DNA of 64,000 nucleotides from Neoechinorhynchus agilis (taxonomy: Eukaryota > Acanthocephala). Positions 46,183-58,245 of the stretch are shown here, piece by piece (positions within the stretch are counted from its first letter, which is position 1; each line of letters opens with the position of its first letter). The position numbers were made by a program, and so were the translations under genes. The notes beneath the pieces are model-generated. The model saw only the letters and a list, made by a program, of their open reading frames with translations. It ran no database searches and was not told the DNA's origin. Where the stretch lies: contig CM121342.1 of assembly GCA_051530055.1 (NCBI GenBank), forward strand, positions 12,524,001-12,588,000, read 5' to 3'.

Positions 46183-49100
46183 ATGACTGCATCAGCAGAA
46201 GAGGATTACCTTCAAGAGAAAGCACGTCGGTGGCAGGCTCTCCAAACTCGTCGGTATGCCGAGAAACGGCGGTTTGGGTTTGTGGATGCTCAAAAAGAGG
46301 ATATGCCATGTGAACACGTCCGTAAGATAATTCGAGATCATGGCGACATGACCAATAGAAAGTTCAGGCATGACAAACGAGTGTATCTTGGTGCCCTCAA
46401 GTATATGCCTCATGCAGTTCTCAAATTGCTTGAGAACATTCCCATGCCCTGGGAGCAAATTCGGGATGTTAAAGTCATATATCATATAACGGGAGCGATT
46501 ACGTTCGTGAACGAAATTCCTTGGGTAATTGAGCCCGTATATGTGGCTCAATGGGGCACTATATGGATTATGATGAGACGTGAGAAACGAGATCGTCGTC
46601 ATTTTAAGCGAATGAGGTTTCCGCCATTTGACGACGAGGAACCTCCTCTTGATTATGCGGATAATGTGCTAGAAGTCGAACCATTGGAGGCAATTCAGAT
46701 GGATCTTGACGAAGATGAGGATGCCCCGATAAGATCCTGGTTCTATGACCACAAACCTCTCAGTCGAAACCTTCGAATGGTTAACGGTCCAACGTACCGG
46801 AGGTGGCGATTACCTCTTGATGTTATGTCCAATCTCTACCGCATGGGTGGTCAATTACTTACTGATCTCTTAGATGACAATTATCATTACCTCTTTAATC
46901 TCCAATCATTTTTTACTGCCAAAGCATTAAACGTAGCTATTCCAGGAGGACCCAAGTTTGAACCATTAGTCAAGGATACGAACGCCCTGGACGAAGACTG
47001 GAATGAGTTCAATGACATCAATAAGGTCATCATTCGGGCGCCTATTCGTACAGAGTACAGAATTGCGTTTCCTTTCCTTTACAATAATCATCCATTCAGC
47101 GTTCGGTTGAGCAAATACCACACTCCGAACACAGTTTTCATCAAGACGGAAGATCCGGACCTACCTGCGTTTTACTTTGATCCGCTTATAAATCCCATCT
47201 CTCACAGAATGTCCAATATGAAAGTCGTAGACATGGACGAAATCGAGAATGAAGACGACAATAGAGTTGTAAATATTGAAGATTTTATTTTACCGGAAGG
47301 AATTCAACCTTTTCTCGAATCAGTTCCACTCTACACTGACCGGACATCAAATGGTATAGCTCTTCTTTGGGCGCCACGGCCATTTAATCTTCGTTCTGGA
47401 CGTACGAGACGCGCTGTGGACGTTCCATTGGTCAAAAGTTGGTATACTGAGCACTGTCCAAGTGAATATCCCGTCAAAGTTCGCGTTTCATACCAAAAAC
47501 TCCTCAAATACTACGTCCTGAATGCTCTTCATCATCGACGGCCAAAATCTCAAAAGAAGCGGTACTTATTCAGAAGCTTTAAGGCAACAAAGTTTTTCCA
47601 ATCTACTGTTCTTGACTGGGTAGAAGTTGGTCTTCAAGTTTGTCGACAGGGGTACAATATGCTTAATCTACTTATCCATCGTAAAAACCTCAATTACCTG
47701 CACCTTGATTATAACTTCAATCTGAAACCAGTAAGGACATTGACGACCAAGGAACGTAAGAAGTCAAGATTTGGAAATGCATTTCATCTCTGTAGAGAGA
47801 TTCTAAGACTTACCAAACTGATTGTTGATTCCCATGTTCAATACAGACTTGGAAACGCCGACGCTTATCAGCTGGCCGATGGTATTCAGTATATTTTTGC
47901 TCATGTCGGACAATTGACTGGAATGTATCGATACAAATACAAGCTCATGAAGCAAATCAGAATGTGTAAAGATCTTAAACATCTCATTTATTACCGGTTC
48001 AATACTGGACCTGTCGGTATGACGGAGAAAATGTTCATTTGTGTGGAAGCGGCTGACAACAATCTATTTAAGTTGCAAACGAATGATATGAGAAAATTTG
48101 AGATGTATTTTGGGACCTTGTCATATCTGTAGGGTCGAGTCTCGAATGACATGTCATCTCTCGATTTTCTCCTATCCATGATTTTTTATGAATTTATAAT
48201 TCTGTTAATTTTTAGCAATTCTTTTATACTCTGGTGACCATTAGCTCCGAGTAAAGGACCAGGCTGCGGATTTTGGGCGCCAGGCTGGCGCGTATGGATT
48301 TTCTTCCTTCGTGGAATAACTCCTCTCTTGGAGCGATGGCTGGGTAACCTTTTATCTCGTCAATTCGAAGGACGTCACAGTAAAGGAGTAGCTAAGACGG
48401 TTACTAAACAGCGAGTGGAGAGTCACTACGACCTTGAGCTCCGTGCTGCAGTTATGCACGACATTCTGGACATGATGCCCGAAGGAATAAAGCAGAACAA
48501 GGCTCGTACAATTCTTCAACATCTAAGTGAAGCCTGGCGTTGTTGGAAGGCTAATATTCCTTGGAAAGTTCCTGGTCTTCCAATCCCGATTGAAAACATG
48601 ATTTTGCGATATGTAAAAGCCAAAGCAGATTGGTGGACAAGTACAGCTCATTACAACCGTGAACGTATTCGTCGTGGTGCAACAGTGGATAAGACTGTTT
48701 GTAAGAAAAATCTAGGACGATTAACTCGCTTGTATCTGAAAGCAGAGCAGGAGCGACAGCACAATTATCTAAAGGATGGACCCTATGTCACAGCCGAAGA
48801 AGCAGTTGCAATATACACCACAACAGTTCATTGGCTTGAAAGTCGTCGATTCTCGCCCATTCCATTTCCTCCACTCGCCTACAAACATGATACCAAGCTT
48901 CTAATTTTGGCTCTTGAACGCCTAAAAGAAGCTTACAGTGTAAAAAGTCGTCTCAACCAAAGTCAAAGAGAAGAACTTGGCTTAATCGAGCAAGCATATG
49001 ACAATCCGCACGAAGCATTAAGCCGGATAAAGCGACACTTGTTGACCCAACGTGCATTTAAAGAAGTTTCAGTTGAATTTATGGATTTGTACTCCCACTT

Positions 49101-52100
49101 AATACCAGTTTATGAAGTTGAACCGCTTGAAAAAATCACTGATGCCTATTTAGATCAATATTTGTGGTATGAGGCGGACAAACGACGTCTCTTTCCCAGC
49201 TGGGTAAAACCAGCGGACACAGAACCCCCTCCACTTTTAGTCTATAAATGGTGTCAAGGGATTAATAATCTGGAGGAGGTCTGGACTACGTCAGGTGGGC
49301 AATGTAATGTCATGCTCGAGACACGATTTGAAAAGATTTATGAGAAGATTGATCTTACCTTACTTAATCGACTATTGCGATTAATCTTAGACCACAATAT
49401 AGCTGACTATATGACAGCCAAAAACAACATTGTTTTAAATTACAAAGATATGAACCACATAAATTCATATGGACTAATCCGAGGACTTCAGTTCGCATCT
49501 TTTATAACTCAATATTATGGTGTTATTCTCGATCTACTTGTCCTCGGTCTCAGTCGGGCATCTGAAATTGCAGGCAGTCCTCAACTTCCAAATGATTTTC
49601 TTACATTCTCGGACACCCAAACTGAGTGTCGTCACCCCGTGAGGCTTTATTGCCGATACATTGATCGAATTCATATGTTCTTTAGATTCACCCAAGAAGA
49701 GTCTCGAGAACTAATCCAACGATATTTAACGGAGCACCCGGATCCGAACAACGAGAACATTGTTGGCTATAATAATCGAAAATGTTGGCCCCGAGATGCT
49801 CGCATGCGTCTGATGAAACATGATGTTAATCTCGGCCGAGCGGTTTTCTGGGACATAAAGAATAGACTACCCAGATCAATCACTGCAGTTCAATGGGATG
49901 ATAGTTTTGTGAGTGTGTATAGTCGTGATAACCCCAATCTGTTGTTTAATATGTGTGGATTCGAATGCAGAATTTTGCCGAGATGTCGAAGTGTCAACGA
50001 AGAATTTCTTCATAGAGACGGGGTCTGGAATCTACAAAACGATGTTACAAAAGAGCGTACTGCTCAGTGCTTCCTTCGAGTCGACGACGAAAGCATGCAG
50101 AGATTTCACAACCGAGTTAGACAGATTCTAATGGCCTCAGGATCTACTACTTTCACTAAAATTGTCAATAAATGGAACACTGCGCTTATTGGCCTAATGA
50201 CATATTTCCGAGAAGCAGTCGTTAATACTCAAGAACTGCTTGATCTTCTAGTTAAATGTGAAAATAAAATACAGACAAGAATCAAAATTGGTCTTAACTC
50301 TAAAATGCCCAGCAGATTTCCTCCGGTAGTCTTTTATACTCCAAAGGAACTAGGAGGTCTTGGAATGTTGTCAATGGGCCACGTCCTTATTCCCCAATCG
50401 GATTTAAGATGGTCCAAACAGACCGACGCGGGAATTACTCATTTCAGAAGCGGTCTTAGTCATGACGAGGACCAGCTTATTCCAAATCTATACCGATACA
50501 TTATGCCTTGGGAAAGTGAGTTCATCGACTCTCAACGAGTATGGGCGGAATACGCTCTTAAGAGACAGGAAGCGAATGCGCAAAACAAACGACTTACTTT
50601 AGAAGACCTCGAGGATAGTTGGGATCGAGGAATTCCAAGGATTAATACGTTGTTCCAGAAAGATCGGCACGTGCTCGCCTATGACAAAGGATGGAGAGCA
50701 AGAACTGATTTTACTTGCGCTTGGCGTCCGACTAATCGGTGTTTAGTCTCGTGTAGGTTCACTAGCTCAGTAAGAGTAAAATCTTAGAATTAGAAATGAA
50801 GTCAGTCTAGTTAAAGAAATGCGATCTAAGTCGCATGTTCCCGCTGGGTCTCCTGAATTTTTATTTCAACAAAATTCATCAATTGCTAAAAGTGTTCGAA
50901 AAATGTCACCGTTCAAGGTTGATTTTTCGGGATGCATTATCTGAAATGCTCCTTTGTCAAGGAACTAAGTTTGAGAGGACCCTCTCGGGTGCGCCAAACT
51001 CCTCGCCCCTTGACGAACGGTCTTACACTTTGGGCTTTGGCCGGAGTCGATTTTATTTCCCCATCTTTTTCTTTTCGACGGTTTCTATCTAACGAACTCT
51101 GAGCGCGCTAAGCAATACCAAATTTTGAAGCAGAATCCGTTCTGGTGGACCCACCAGCGTCACGATGGAAAACTATGGAATCTTAATAACTACCGAACTG
51201 ATATGATTCAAGCGCTCGGTGGTGTGGAAGGTATTCTTGAGCACACGTTGTTTAAGGGAACTTATTTTCCTACTTGGGAAGGATTATTTTGGGAAAAGGC
51301 GAGTGGATTCGAAGAGTCTATGCGCTGGAAAAAACTGACTAATGCGCAACGTTCGGGTCTAAATCAAATACCGAATCGCCGATTCACCCTTTGGTGGAGT
51401 CCGACGATCAATCGAGCCAACGTATACGTCGGGTTTCAAGTTCAGCTCGACCTTACTGGCATTTTCATGCACGGAAAGATTCCAACTCTTAAAATATCGT
51501 TAATTCAAATTTTCCGCGCTCACTTATGGCAAAAGATCCACGAGAGTGTTGTAATGGACTTGTGTCAAGTGTTCGACCAAGAACTTGACGCTCTTGAAAT
51601 CGAAACCGTTCAGAAAGAGACCATTCATCCAAGGAAATCTTACAAGATGAACAGTTCAGCGGCTGATATTCTTCTATTTGCAGCATACAAATGGCCAGTA
51701 TCGAGACCATCCCTTCTGGCCGATACGCGCGACCTTATGGATTCTACGAGTTCGCAAAAGTTCTGGATCGACGTACAACTCAGATGGGGCGATTACGATT
51801 CACACGATGTTGAAAGATACGCCCGTGCCAAGTTCCTTGATTATACCACCGACAATATGAGTATATATCCTTCTCCTACCGGTCTCATGGTCGCCATTGA
51901 CCTTGCATATAATCTTCATGCTGCTTTTGGAAATTGGTTCCCGGGGTGCAAACCGCTTGTTCAGCAAGCCATGGCTAAGATCATGAAAGCTAATCCTGCT
52001 CTGTATGTTTTGAGGGAGCGAATTCGAAAAGGACTTCAACTGTACTCAAGCGAACCCACTGAACCTTATCTAAATAGTCAGAATTACGGTGAGCTTTTCT

Positions 52101-53933
52101 CCAACCAGATAATTTGGTTCGTGGACGATACGAACGTGTATCGTGTACAAAGATCCGATTTGCATCGAAGTTTTCTTTTGGTGTAGAGAACCGTGCAAAT
52201 CGGATCTGATAACTATTCACAAGACGTACGAAGGCAACTTGACTACAAAACCGATAAACGGTGCAATTTTTATATTTAATCCGCGGACCGGTCAATTATT
52301 TTTGAAGATAATACACACGAGTGTATGGGCTGGTCAAAAGCGGCTTGGTCAATTGGCCAAATGGAAAACAGCCGAAGAGGTTGCAGCTTTAATTCGATCC
52401 TTGCCAGTAGAAGAACAGCCTAAACAAATCATCGTTACACGTAAAGGAATGCTTGACCCTCTGGAAGTTCATCTCCTAGACTTTCCAAATATTGTAATTA
52501 AAGGAAGTGAACTTCAGTTGCCTTTTCAGGCGTGCTTAAAAGTAGAAAAGTTCGGTGATCTTATTTTAAAGGCCACTGAACCTCAAATGGTTCTGTTCAA
52601 TCTATACGACGATTGGTTAAAGAGCATTTCTAGTTACACCGCATTTTCTCGTCTTATTCTGATTTTGAAGGCGCTTCATGTGAACAATGATCGAGCTAAG
52701 ATGACCTTGAAGCCAGAGCGTACGACCGTAACGGAGCCTCACCATATATGGCCCTCATTGAGTAACGAGGAATGGATTCGCGTTGAATGCCAACTCAAAG
52801 ATTTGATATTGGCTGATTATGGGAAAAAGAATAACGTCAATGTGGCTTCTTTAACTCAGTCTGAAATACGGGATATTATTCTTGGAATGGAGATTTCGGC
52901 TCCAAGTCAACAGCGACAACAGATTGCAGAGATTGAGAAGAGCGGCGGAGCAGACGGGGGTCCACAAGATCAAGTTACTGCGACCATTACCAGGACGACG
53001 AACAAGTACGGAGATGAGATAATCACAGCGACCACTTCGAACTACGAGACTCAGGCGTTCTCGAGTAAGACAGAATGGCGAGTTCGTGCGATTAGTGCTA
53101 CAAATCTCCACCTGCGCACAAACCACATCTACGTATGCTCGGATGATATTCGAGAGACTGGGTTCACCTATGTTCTTCCTAAGAACGTCCTTAAGAAGTT
53201 CATTATGATCGCTGATCTGCGAGCGCAAATAGCGGGTCTTCTTTACGGCACAAGTCCTGCTGACAATCAAATGGTTAAAGAAATCAGATGTGTAGTGATG
53301 CCACCACAGTGGGGAACACATCAGACTGTTCACATGCCACGAATACTCCCTGATCATGACCATCTCACGGAATTGGAACCACTCGGATGGATCCACACTC
53401 AACCAAGCGAATTGCCTCAACTGGCTCCACAGGATATTCAATTGCACGCGAGAATGATGACTGAGAATCCCGTGTGGGATGGAGAAAAGGCAATTGTCAT
53501 CACTTGTTCATTTACGCCGGGATCCGTGTCTCTTACAGCGTATAAACTGACGCCTAATGGATTCGAGTGGGGGCGACAAAATCTTGCAAATATCGATCGA
53601 ATTTCTAAAGTGCCTCCTGGATATCTTCCTTCGCATTATGAGAAAGTACAAATGCTTCTGAGCGACCGATTCCTCGGCTACTTTATGGTACCTGCTTATA
53701 CGTCATGGAATTTTAACTTCATGGGAGTTAGACATGACACGAACATGAAGTACGATCTGGTCTTGGCAAATCCTAAGGAGTTTTATCACGAGTCACATCG
53801 ACCGGCTCACTTCTTGAATGCAGCACTCATGACTTCGACAACTAAAGATCAAGGATCTGATGGAAGGAGTAAAGAAGATCATATTGGCAAAGCTTTGGGC
53901 ATTAATGTTGACCGTGAAGATTTATTCCAATGA
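46183..53933 (+). CDS. prpf8: Prp8, U5 snRNP core splicing factor
   Basis: Complete Prp8, the central scaffold of the spliceosome active site. Exons 46183-48019, 48254-50713, 51111-52147 and 52212-53933 sum to 7056 bases, exactly 2352 codons (2351 residues; human 2335). Nearly every block of the human protein can be followed: [17 protein letters not shown] N-terminus (here [18 protein letters not shown]), GPGCGFW, the RT-like region ([20 protein letters not shown]), [39 protein letters not shown], RNase H-like [11 protein letters not shown], and the C-terminal Jab1/MPN domain ([14 protein letters not shown] to [13 protein letters not shown]). The N-terminal proline-rich stretch before LQEKARRW is shorter than in human. 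All three introns are TA-flanked inverted-repeat inserts; excision at the TA restores the conserved residues exactly. The ATG is directly preceded by TTTCAG. Confidence 0.97.
48020..48253 (+). mobile_element. prp8 intron 1: TA-flanked insert, 234 bp
   Basis: The insert lies between TA (48018-48019) and a second TA (48252-48253). Left end CGGAGAAAATGTTCA and the inverted right end CGGAGCTAATGGTCA agree at 12 of 15 positions. Removal of insert plus one TA gives GGT AAA GGA, the invariant [16 protein letters not shown] reading (donor 48017, acceptor 48244) is possible but would give PVAPSKGPG instead. Confidence 0.75.
50714..51110 (+). mobile_element. prp8 intron 2: TA-flanked insert, 397 bp
   Basis: The insert lies between TA (50712-50713) and TA (51109-51110). 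Ends GCGCTTGGCGTCCG and, inverted, GCGCTCAGAGTTCG agree at 10 of 14 positions. Excision joins GAT TTT A to AG CAA TAC, giving DFKQYQ exactly as in human Prp8. No GT donor lies near the left junction. The interior has no clear coding content. Confidence 0.8.
52148..52211 (+). mobile_element. prp8 intron 3: 62-bp inverted-repeat insert plus TA
   Basis: The insert lies between TA (52146-52147) and TA (52210-52211). Its ends GATCCGATTTGC and GCAAATCGGATC are perfect inverse complements over 12 bases, with 2-4 further bases imperfect. Excision of 64 bp restores VYRVTIHKT. Possible borders are TA-GA, AC-AT or CA-TA; none is GT-AG. It contains an in-frame TAG, so it must be removed from the mRNA. 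Confidence 0.88.
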
Positions 53934-54208
53934 GTGAAAAATGGAGTAAATGTACGTGCGTGTTTAACAGATATTTTGCGAAATGAAATATGCTCTCACA
54001 AAAACATTTAAACCTTTTTTAGAGCTCTGGTTGAAGCATCTGAGATGGAAATTTGTTTAGTTGCTTTCTAAATTATACAAAATTCTTAAGAAAAAACATT
54101 AATTGTTTTTAGAATTGGAAATGAATCCCCCGATGTTTTCTCTGAGAAACACTTTTCTTGTTGGTTGATCATGAATCCTAATATTTTCAGATTACTACGG
54201 TAAATTCG

Positions 54209-54862
54209 ATGAAATCATTGATCACTTTGGATGACATGCTGAAGCTGGGTTCCTTCGGTTCTTTGGAATCGTGGCTGCTTAAAAGCGTCAATTCATAGAA
54301 GGAAAATCAGTGATGGGGAAAGGGATCATCCGATAAACGTAGTAAGTTCAGGTCATGCCAAGTCGCGTGAAAATCTCATTTCGAGTTCAGTCAAAGCGTT
54401 CAATCAACTTTCGGACTGGGTTAAGAAGATACTCGAACATGACGCTCATGTAAAACCGCTTAACCGAACAGTACAATTAGTGCTCGAAGCAAACGGGAAG
54501 CTTTCGTCAATTGTTCAAACGATGGAATGTTTGCAAGAAAAAGACGACAATAACGCTATGGAAGCGAAAAAGATTTGTCACGATATTCTCGATTTGTGTG
54601 CGGAGGTGAGATCTCATTGTACCGATGTCGTTAGTGACTGAATGCATTGAAATTATCTGCTTTTTCGAAAGACCAATCGTGTGTTATGGTCAACACGGGC
54701 TCGATGCATAAACACCACAGTTATGCGAGTATTCTGTTTTTGAGCTGAGCGACATTTTTGTAATTTTAATCAATCCGGTTCCGATCGCAGTGGAACATTC
54801 TGATCAATCACGAATCTTTTGTTGATGCAATTAAGAATCTAATTGAAAGCCGTCTTTAATAT
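54209..54862 (+). CDS. Small helical protein, unrecognised
   Basis: Three coding segments: 54209 to about 54289 (MKSLITLDDMLKLGSFGSLESWLLKS), about 54352-54605 (GHAKSRENLISSSVKAFNQLSDW through KICHDILDLCAE, ending at GAG/GTGAGA) and about 54792-54860 (WNILINHESFVDAIKNLIESRL, after a GATCGCAG acceptor). The product is about 135 residues, mostly amphipathic helix. The first join looks like GC-AG rather than GT-AG. The ATG lies 18 bases after ATATTTTCAG. No family recognised. Confidence 0.55.
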
Positions 54863-55154
54863 TTCGTAGAGTTGTAGATGATTTGAAAACGCAGAAACGC
54901 TCAAATGAATTTGTACTTCACCAAGAACTCTACAGGAATCCTGATCTTATAAGGTGCTCTTGCAGTTTTCGACAGTATTATTCGTAAAGTGAGGCGGTAG
55001 GGAAATTTATACCGGTTACCAACACAGCAGCCGACCTTTAAGAAAATTTGTTTAGACTTTCTCGTTAAGGAAACAAAGAATCCGCCGTTTGACAATAAAT
55101 GACCCGTTTCGGAGTTTCTTGTAACCCAGTTTTCCATCAGCGACGAAGCTCTCA

Positions 55155-57022
55155 ATGGACGACATTTCGTTGATCGATACCGGTCGGAAATTGGTTCTCG
55201 TTGGAATTAAACTTCTTAGATACTCGAAAAAGCATCAGTTTCGGTGTCTTCTTGAAAACACGTTTCTAACCCGATGCGAGGATAGTCTTAATCGCGTCCT
55301 TTTGAGCGTGCTCACAAAATATGACATATTTCGTATGAACGATTGGGAACTAAGTGTTTGTTGTTTGATTATAATGTGGGCAAATGACGTACTTCCACCA
55401 AACATCGCCCATTCGATACGTCGATGCCGTCAGCATTTTATTGGACTAAGATCATCGTGTTCCAAAAATAAAATTATCGAACTAAACACGGGGGAATTCT
55501 ACGACGCAGCCGTTTTTTATGAAGAAAAGGATAACTTAGTTAATATTTAAAACGTTGAAGCTATCTCTGTTCAATGAGACCGCTTCAACGCCATACATTG
55601 ATTCGAATCAACCTCGATTGCAACTATCGTATATTAAATCAATTGCCTTTAATCACCTGTCGCTCAAAGAAAAAGAGCCTGATTTTAAACTTGTAAAAGT
55701 TTTGAGTGTCTCGAAATTGCTCGAAATGCACTGTGAACCGATAGTTTTTGATCATGTACAACACCACCTCGATCTGAATGAAGTGAAATGCTTTTCACTC
55801 GTTCTCGGGTGCCGTAATTGTCATGCTGGAGTTCACGGTGATTGCCAAGCTAGATTTACGTTCAACGAAAAGATATGCAATCATATTCAGAAAAACGGTT
55901 TAAGTATTGGAACATTAATGAACGCTGGCCTTATATTTGGACGGGCATCTCAGGACAAATTAGACACTCGAGAAATTCTAAATGAGATTTTGAGCTCCAG
56001 ATATCAGTTTCGATTAAATACGCCAAAAGAAAACTATGACTCATTGAACTCTTTCGAACGTTCGTTCTACCGAGTTTTAGAAAAGAAGATCCATCGAAAC
56101 GTTAGCAATGGGTTCATCAGTGATGATCTACGTGTTCGTTCCGACTATTGCGATCCCACTCCAATTCCAAATGGAAAAATTTGTGAGCTTGTTCGTTGGG
56201 AAATCGATTTTGCACTTAACGAAAACGACATACGAACAGCCGCTCGACTCATGATGCACGAAAATGTACTAATAAGTCGACATTCAAGAATTAGGCTACA
56301 GGAATCGCTTAGAAATGCTCAAAACGTCCATAGGCTTTCTGATCATATAATGTTTCGATACTTTGAAGTAATTCCTTGTCTTAGTTGCTTTGAGTTAAAT
56401 CCCTTTGGCTTAATGCATCGAACGGTATTTTTCACCAAGTCCGAAAGTGAAAAATCCCGTCCGATGGCTTGTAGAAAAAGTGCTCGTTGAAATCGACAAT
56501 ATCCTTTTTCCCGAGATGCAGGCAATAAATCTTAGTCTTCAAAGCGAATACTCGAATACAGTACTACGGCCAATGTCTTGTCCAGACACGATAGACTGTG
56601 CAGTTGAACGTCTTTTTGATACATTTTTTTATTCCGATCAGCCAAAACTGCTTCAAGCACTTTCTATGATCTTCAGACTTCATAAATTCCCTTCGAAATT
56701 TACACAGCTCATGGAATCGTATTGCCTCAAAATAATAATCGAATCTGATATAAAGGAGTGTCTGTCTTGTTTGAACCAAGCTATGAACAACGAGTATTAT
56801 TGTGGAGTCAGTTTTCACGATGAAATTCTGTATTGGTTCAATTTAGAGGATAATTCGTTTATTGTTGATGATGTAAGCCTCTTAAGACAAGTGTCGATTG
56901 ATTGCTTACAACAGGCGATCGAAGATGCTGATCATCTTAATCTTATAAATGATTGCGTCATTGCTATAAAAGGTAATCTAAGCATTCTGATTGATTTCGT
57001 CAAAGGACAAATTAAGGAATAA
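55155..57022 (+). CDS. Unrecognised protein, about 600 residues
   Basis: Three frames in order: 55155-55550 (MDDISLIDTGRKLVLVGIKLL, then LLENTFLTRCEDSLNRVLLSVL), about 55555-56440 (SLKEKEPDFKLVKVLSVSKLL, a Cys/His-rich CFSLVLGCRNCHAGVHGDC, and a long helical region) and about 56478-57022 (KVLVEIDNILFPEMQ to DFVKGQIKE). The last join is a 36-bp GT-AG intron (GTCCGAAAGT...GGCTTGTAG) in phase. The break near 55551 does not resolve as a normal intron and may be a frameshift. The start lies 14 bases after TTTTCCATCAG. It may be a fast-evolving conserved gene; no domain is recognised. Confidence 0.55.
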
Positions 57023-57160
57023 AATCTTAGAGAACGAGCAGAAAAGTGAGGTGGGTGTTAAGGGAACATAGAATCGAAATTCGTGAGGTTGGTAAGAATT
57101 TTTAAAATTTATAAAAAGCGACACCAATAAGTCAATAATGATTAAATGTCTTAATTGCGG

Positions 57161-57616
57161 TTATTTGTGTGCCAATATACGGTTATCTTTCTGGTCTTTT
57201 TGATCAATAATCATTCCTGTGATCATCCGCGCTTTCTTTTCCGCCAACATATTTCTCACCAGTGCATAATTTTCACTTTTAAAAGCATCAGTAACTTTGA
57301 ATTCATCTTCGGTTCCTTCGAAATAAGCTTTTATTTCGAATGCAAGTGTCACGCGTTCGCGAGACTTTTCGTTCTTCCTTCGGCATCCAGCGAAACACGC
57401 TACGGTCAAAAAAGGAGCTGTAAAGAGCGTAACATAGGTGGACATTCGCGGTCGACTGGTGTAAAGTAAAGTACCCAGACCAACTGCAATTCCAAGACCA
57501 TTACCGTAGACTATCGATTGATATAGGCACGGAATTCGAGATATTGGATGTGTTTGATAGATGAATTTTAACTGTTCCAATACCGTTGTTTCTGAACTTT
57601 GATCACCCGTCGTCAT
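57161..57616 (-). CDS. COX20: COX20-like cytochrome c oxidase assembly protein
   Basis: Resembles COX20 (FAM36A), an inner-membrane chaperone that helps insert COX2. The diagnostic block IPCLYQSIVYGNGLGIAVGLGTLLYTSRP followed by a second hydrophobic helix (YVTLFTAPFLTVACFAGCRRK) matches human TPCARHSILYGSLGS...LFTSR. At 151 residues it has a longer C-terminal helix than the human protein (118). Single exon. The ATG abuts CTTATAG with no gap, a trans-splicing-like start. Confidence 0.8.
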   Translation of the reverse strand: MTTGDQSSETTVLEQLKFIYQTHPISRIPCLYQSIVYGNGLGIAVGLGTLLYTSRPRMSTYVTLFTAPFLTVACFAGCRRKNEKSRERVTLAFEIKAYFEGTEDEFKVTDAFKSENYALVRNMLAEKKARMITGMIIDQKDQKDNRILAHK

Positions 57617-58245
57617 CTATAAGCGAGTTGAGGCTTTGAAATGATTTTGCGATTATCGCAGTTATAATTTTAGCGTTCTCCCTTATTTCCGGGATGGAAC
57701 GTTTCGTAATTAACAATTGTATCGATCTCAACTGATGGCTTTCTATCAATATTTTCTTTTAGCCGTCAGAAAGAAAAAAATTGATTGCTATCTCATATAC
57801 TGTCATGTAAAGAAATACAAACAAGCATTTCATGGCTTGGCCTACTCATCCTTGAAACTATAAAAATACCTAAAACCTATTTGAAATTTGGTAATCCACC
57901 ATAGATAGTCCATTCTAATGCCAGGATAATAAGATCTGCAACAACTCCAATTCAATGCCAGAAAATGCGACAACTTGGAAACATTAAAAAATCGTCCAGT
58001 GGAATAATGCCTTTTATTTGAGATTCCTTTAGAGCATAAAATGTTGCTAAGACGTGTAACGATCAGTAAAAAATCTTAACCGATTAAATAAAATTTCAGA
58101 AATTGAAAACTCCAAAGAAGAATAAGAGTACGTTGTATTGAAATCAATGTTTGCAAAGTGTAAATACGACAAAGTCTGCTTCGCTTTTTTAAGAGAAATA
58201 TATTTATAAACATATCGTGGGTTCGGAGAATTGAACGTATTCTCT
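57617..58245. other. Intergenic region between COX20 and cyclin H
   Basis: Both neighbours are on the minus strand, 629 bp apart. AT-rich; no further gene or repeat seen. Confidence 0.4.

Noticed and set aside
48017-48244. Canonical GT-AG borders for prp8 intron 1
   Set aside because: Possible, but the product changes invariant residues, whereas the TA junction restores them; kept only as an alternative.
46192-53447. Minus-strand frames of 136 and 198 codons within prp8
   Set aside because: Antisense shadows of a highly conserved coding sequence.
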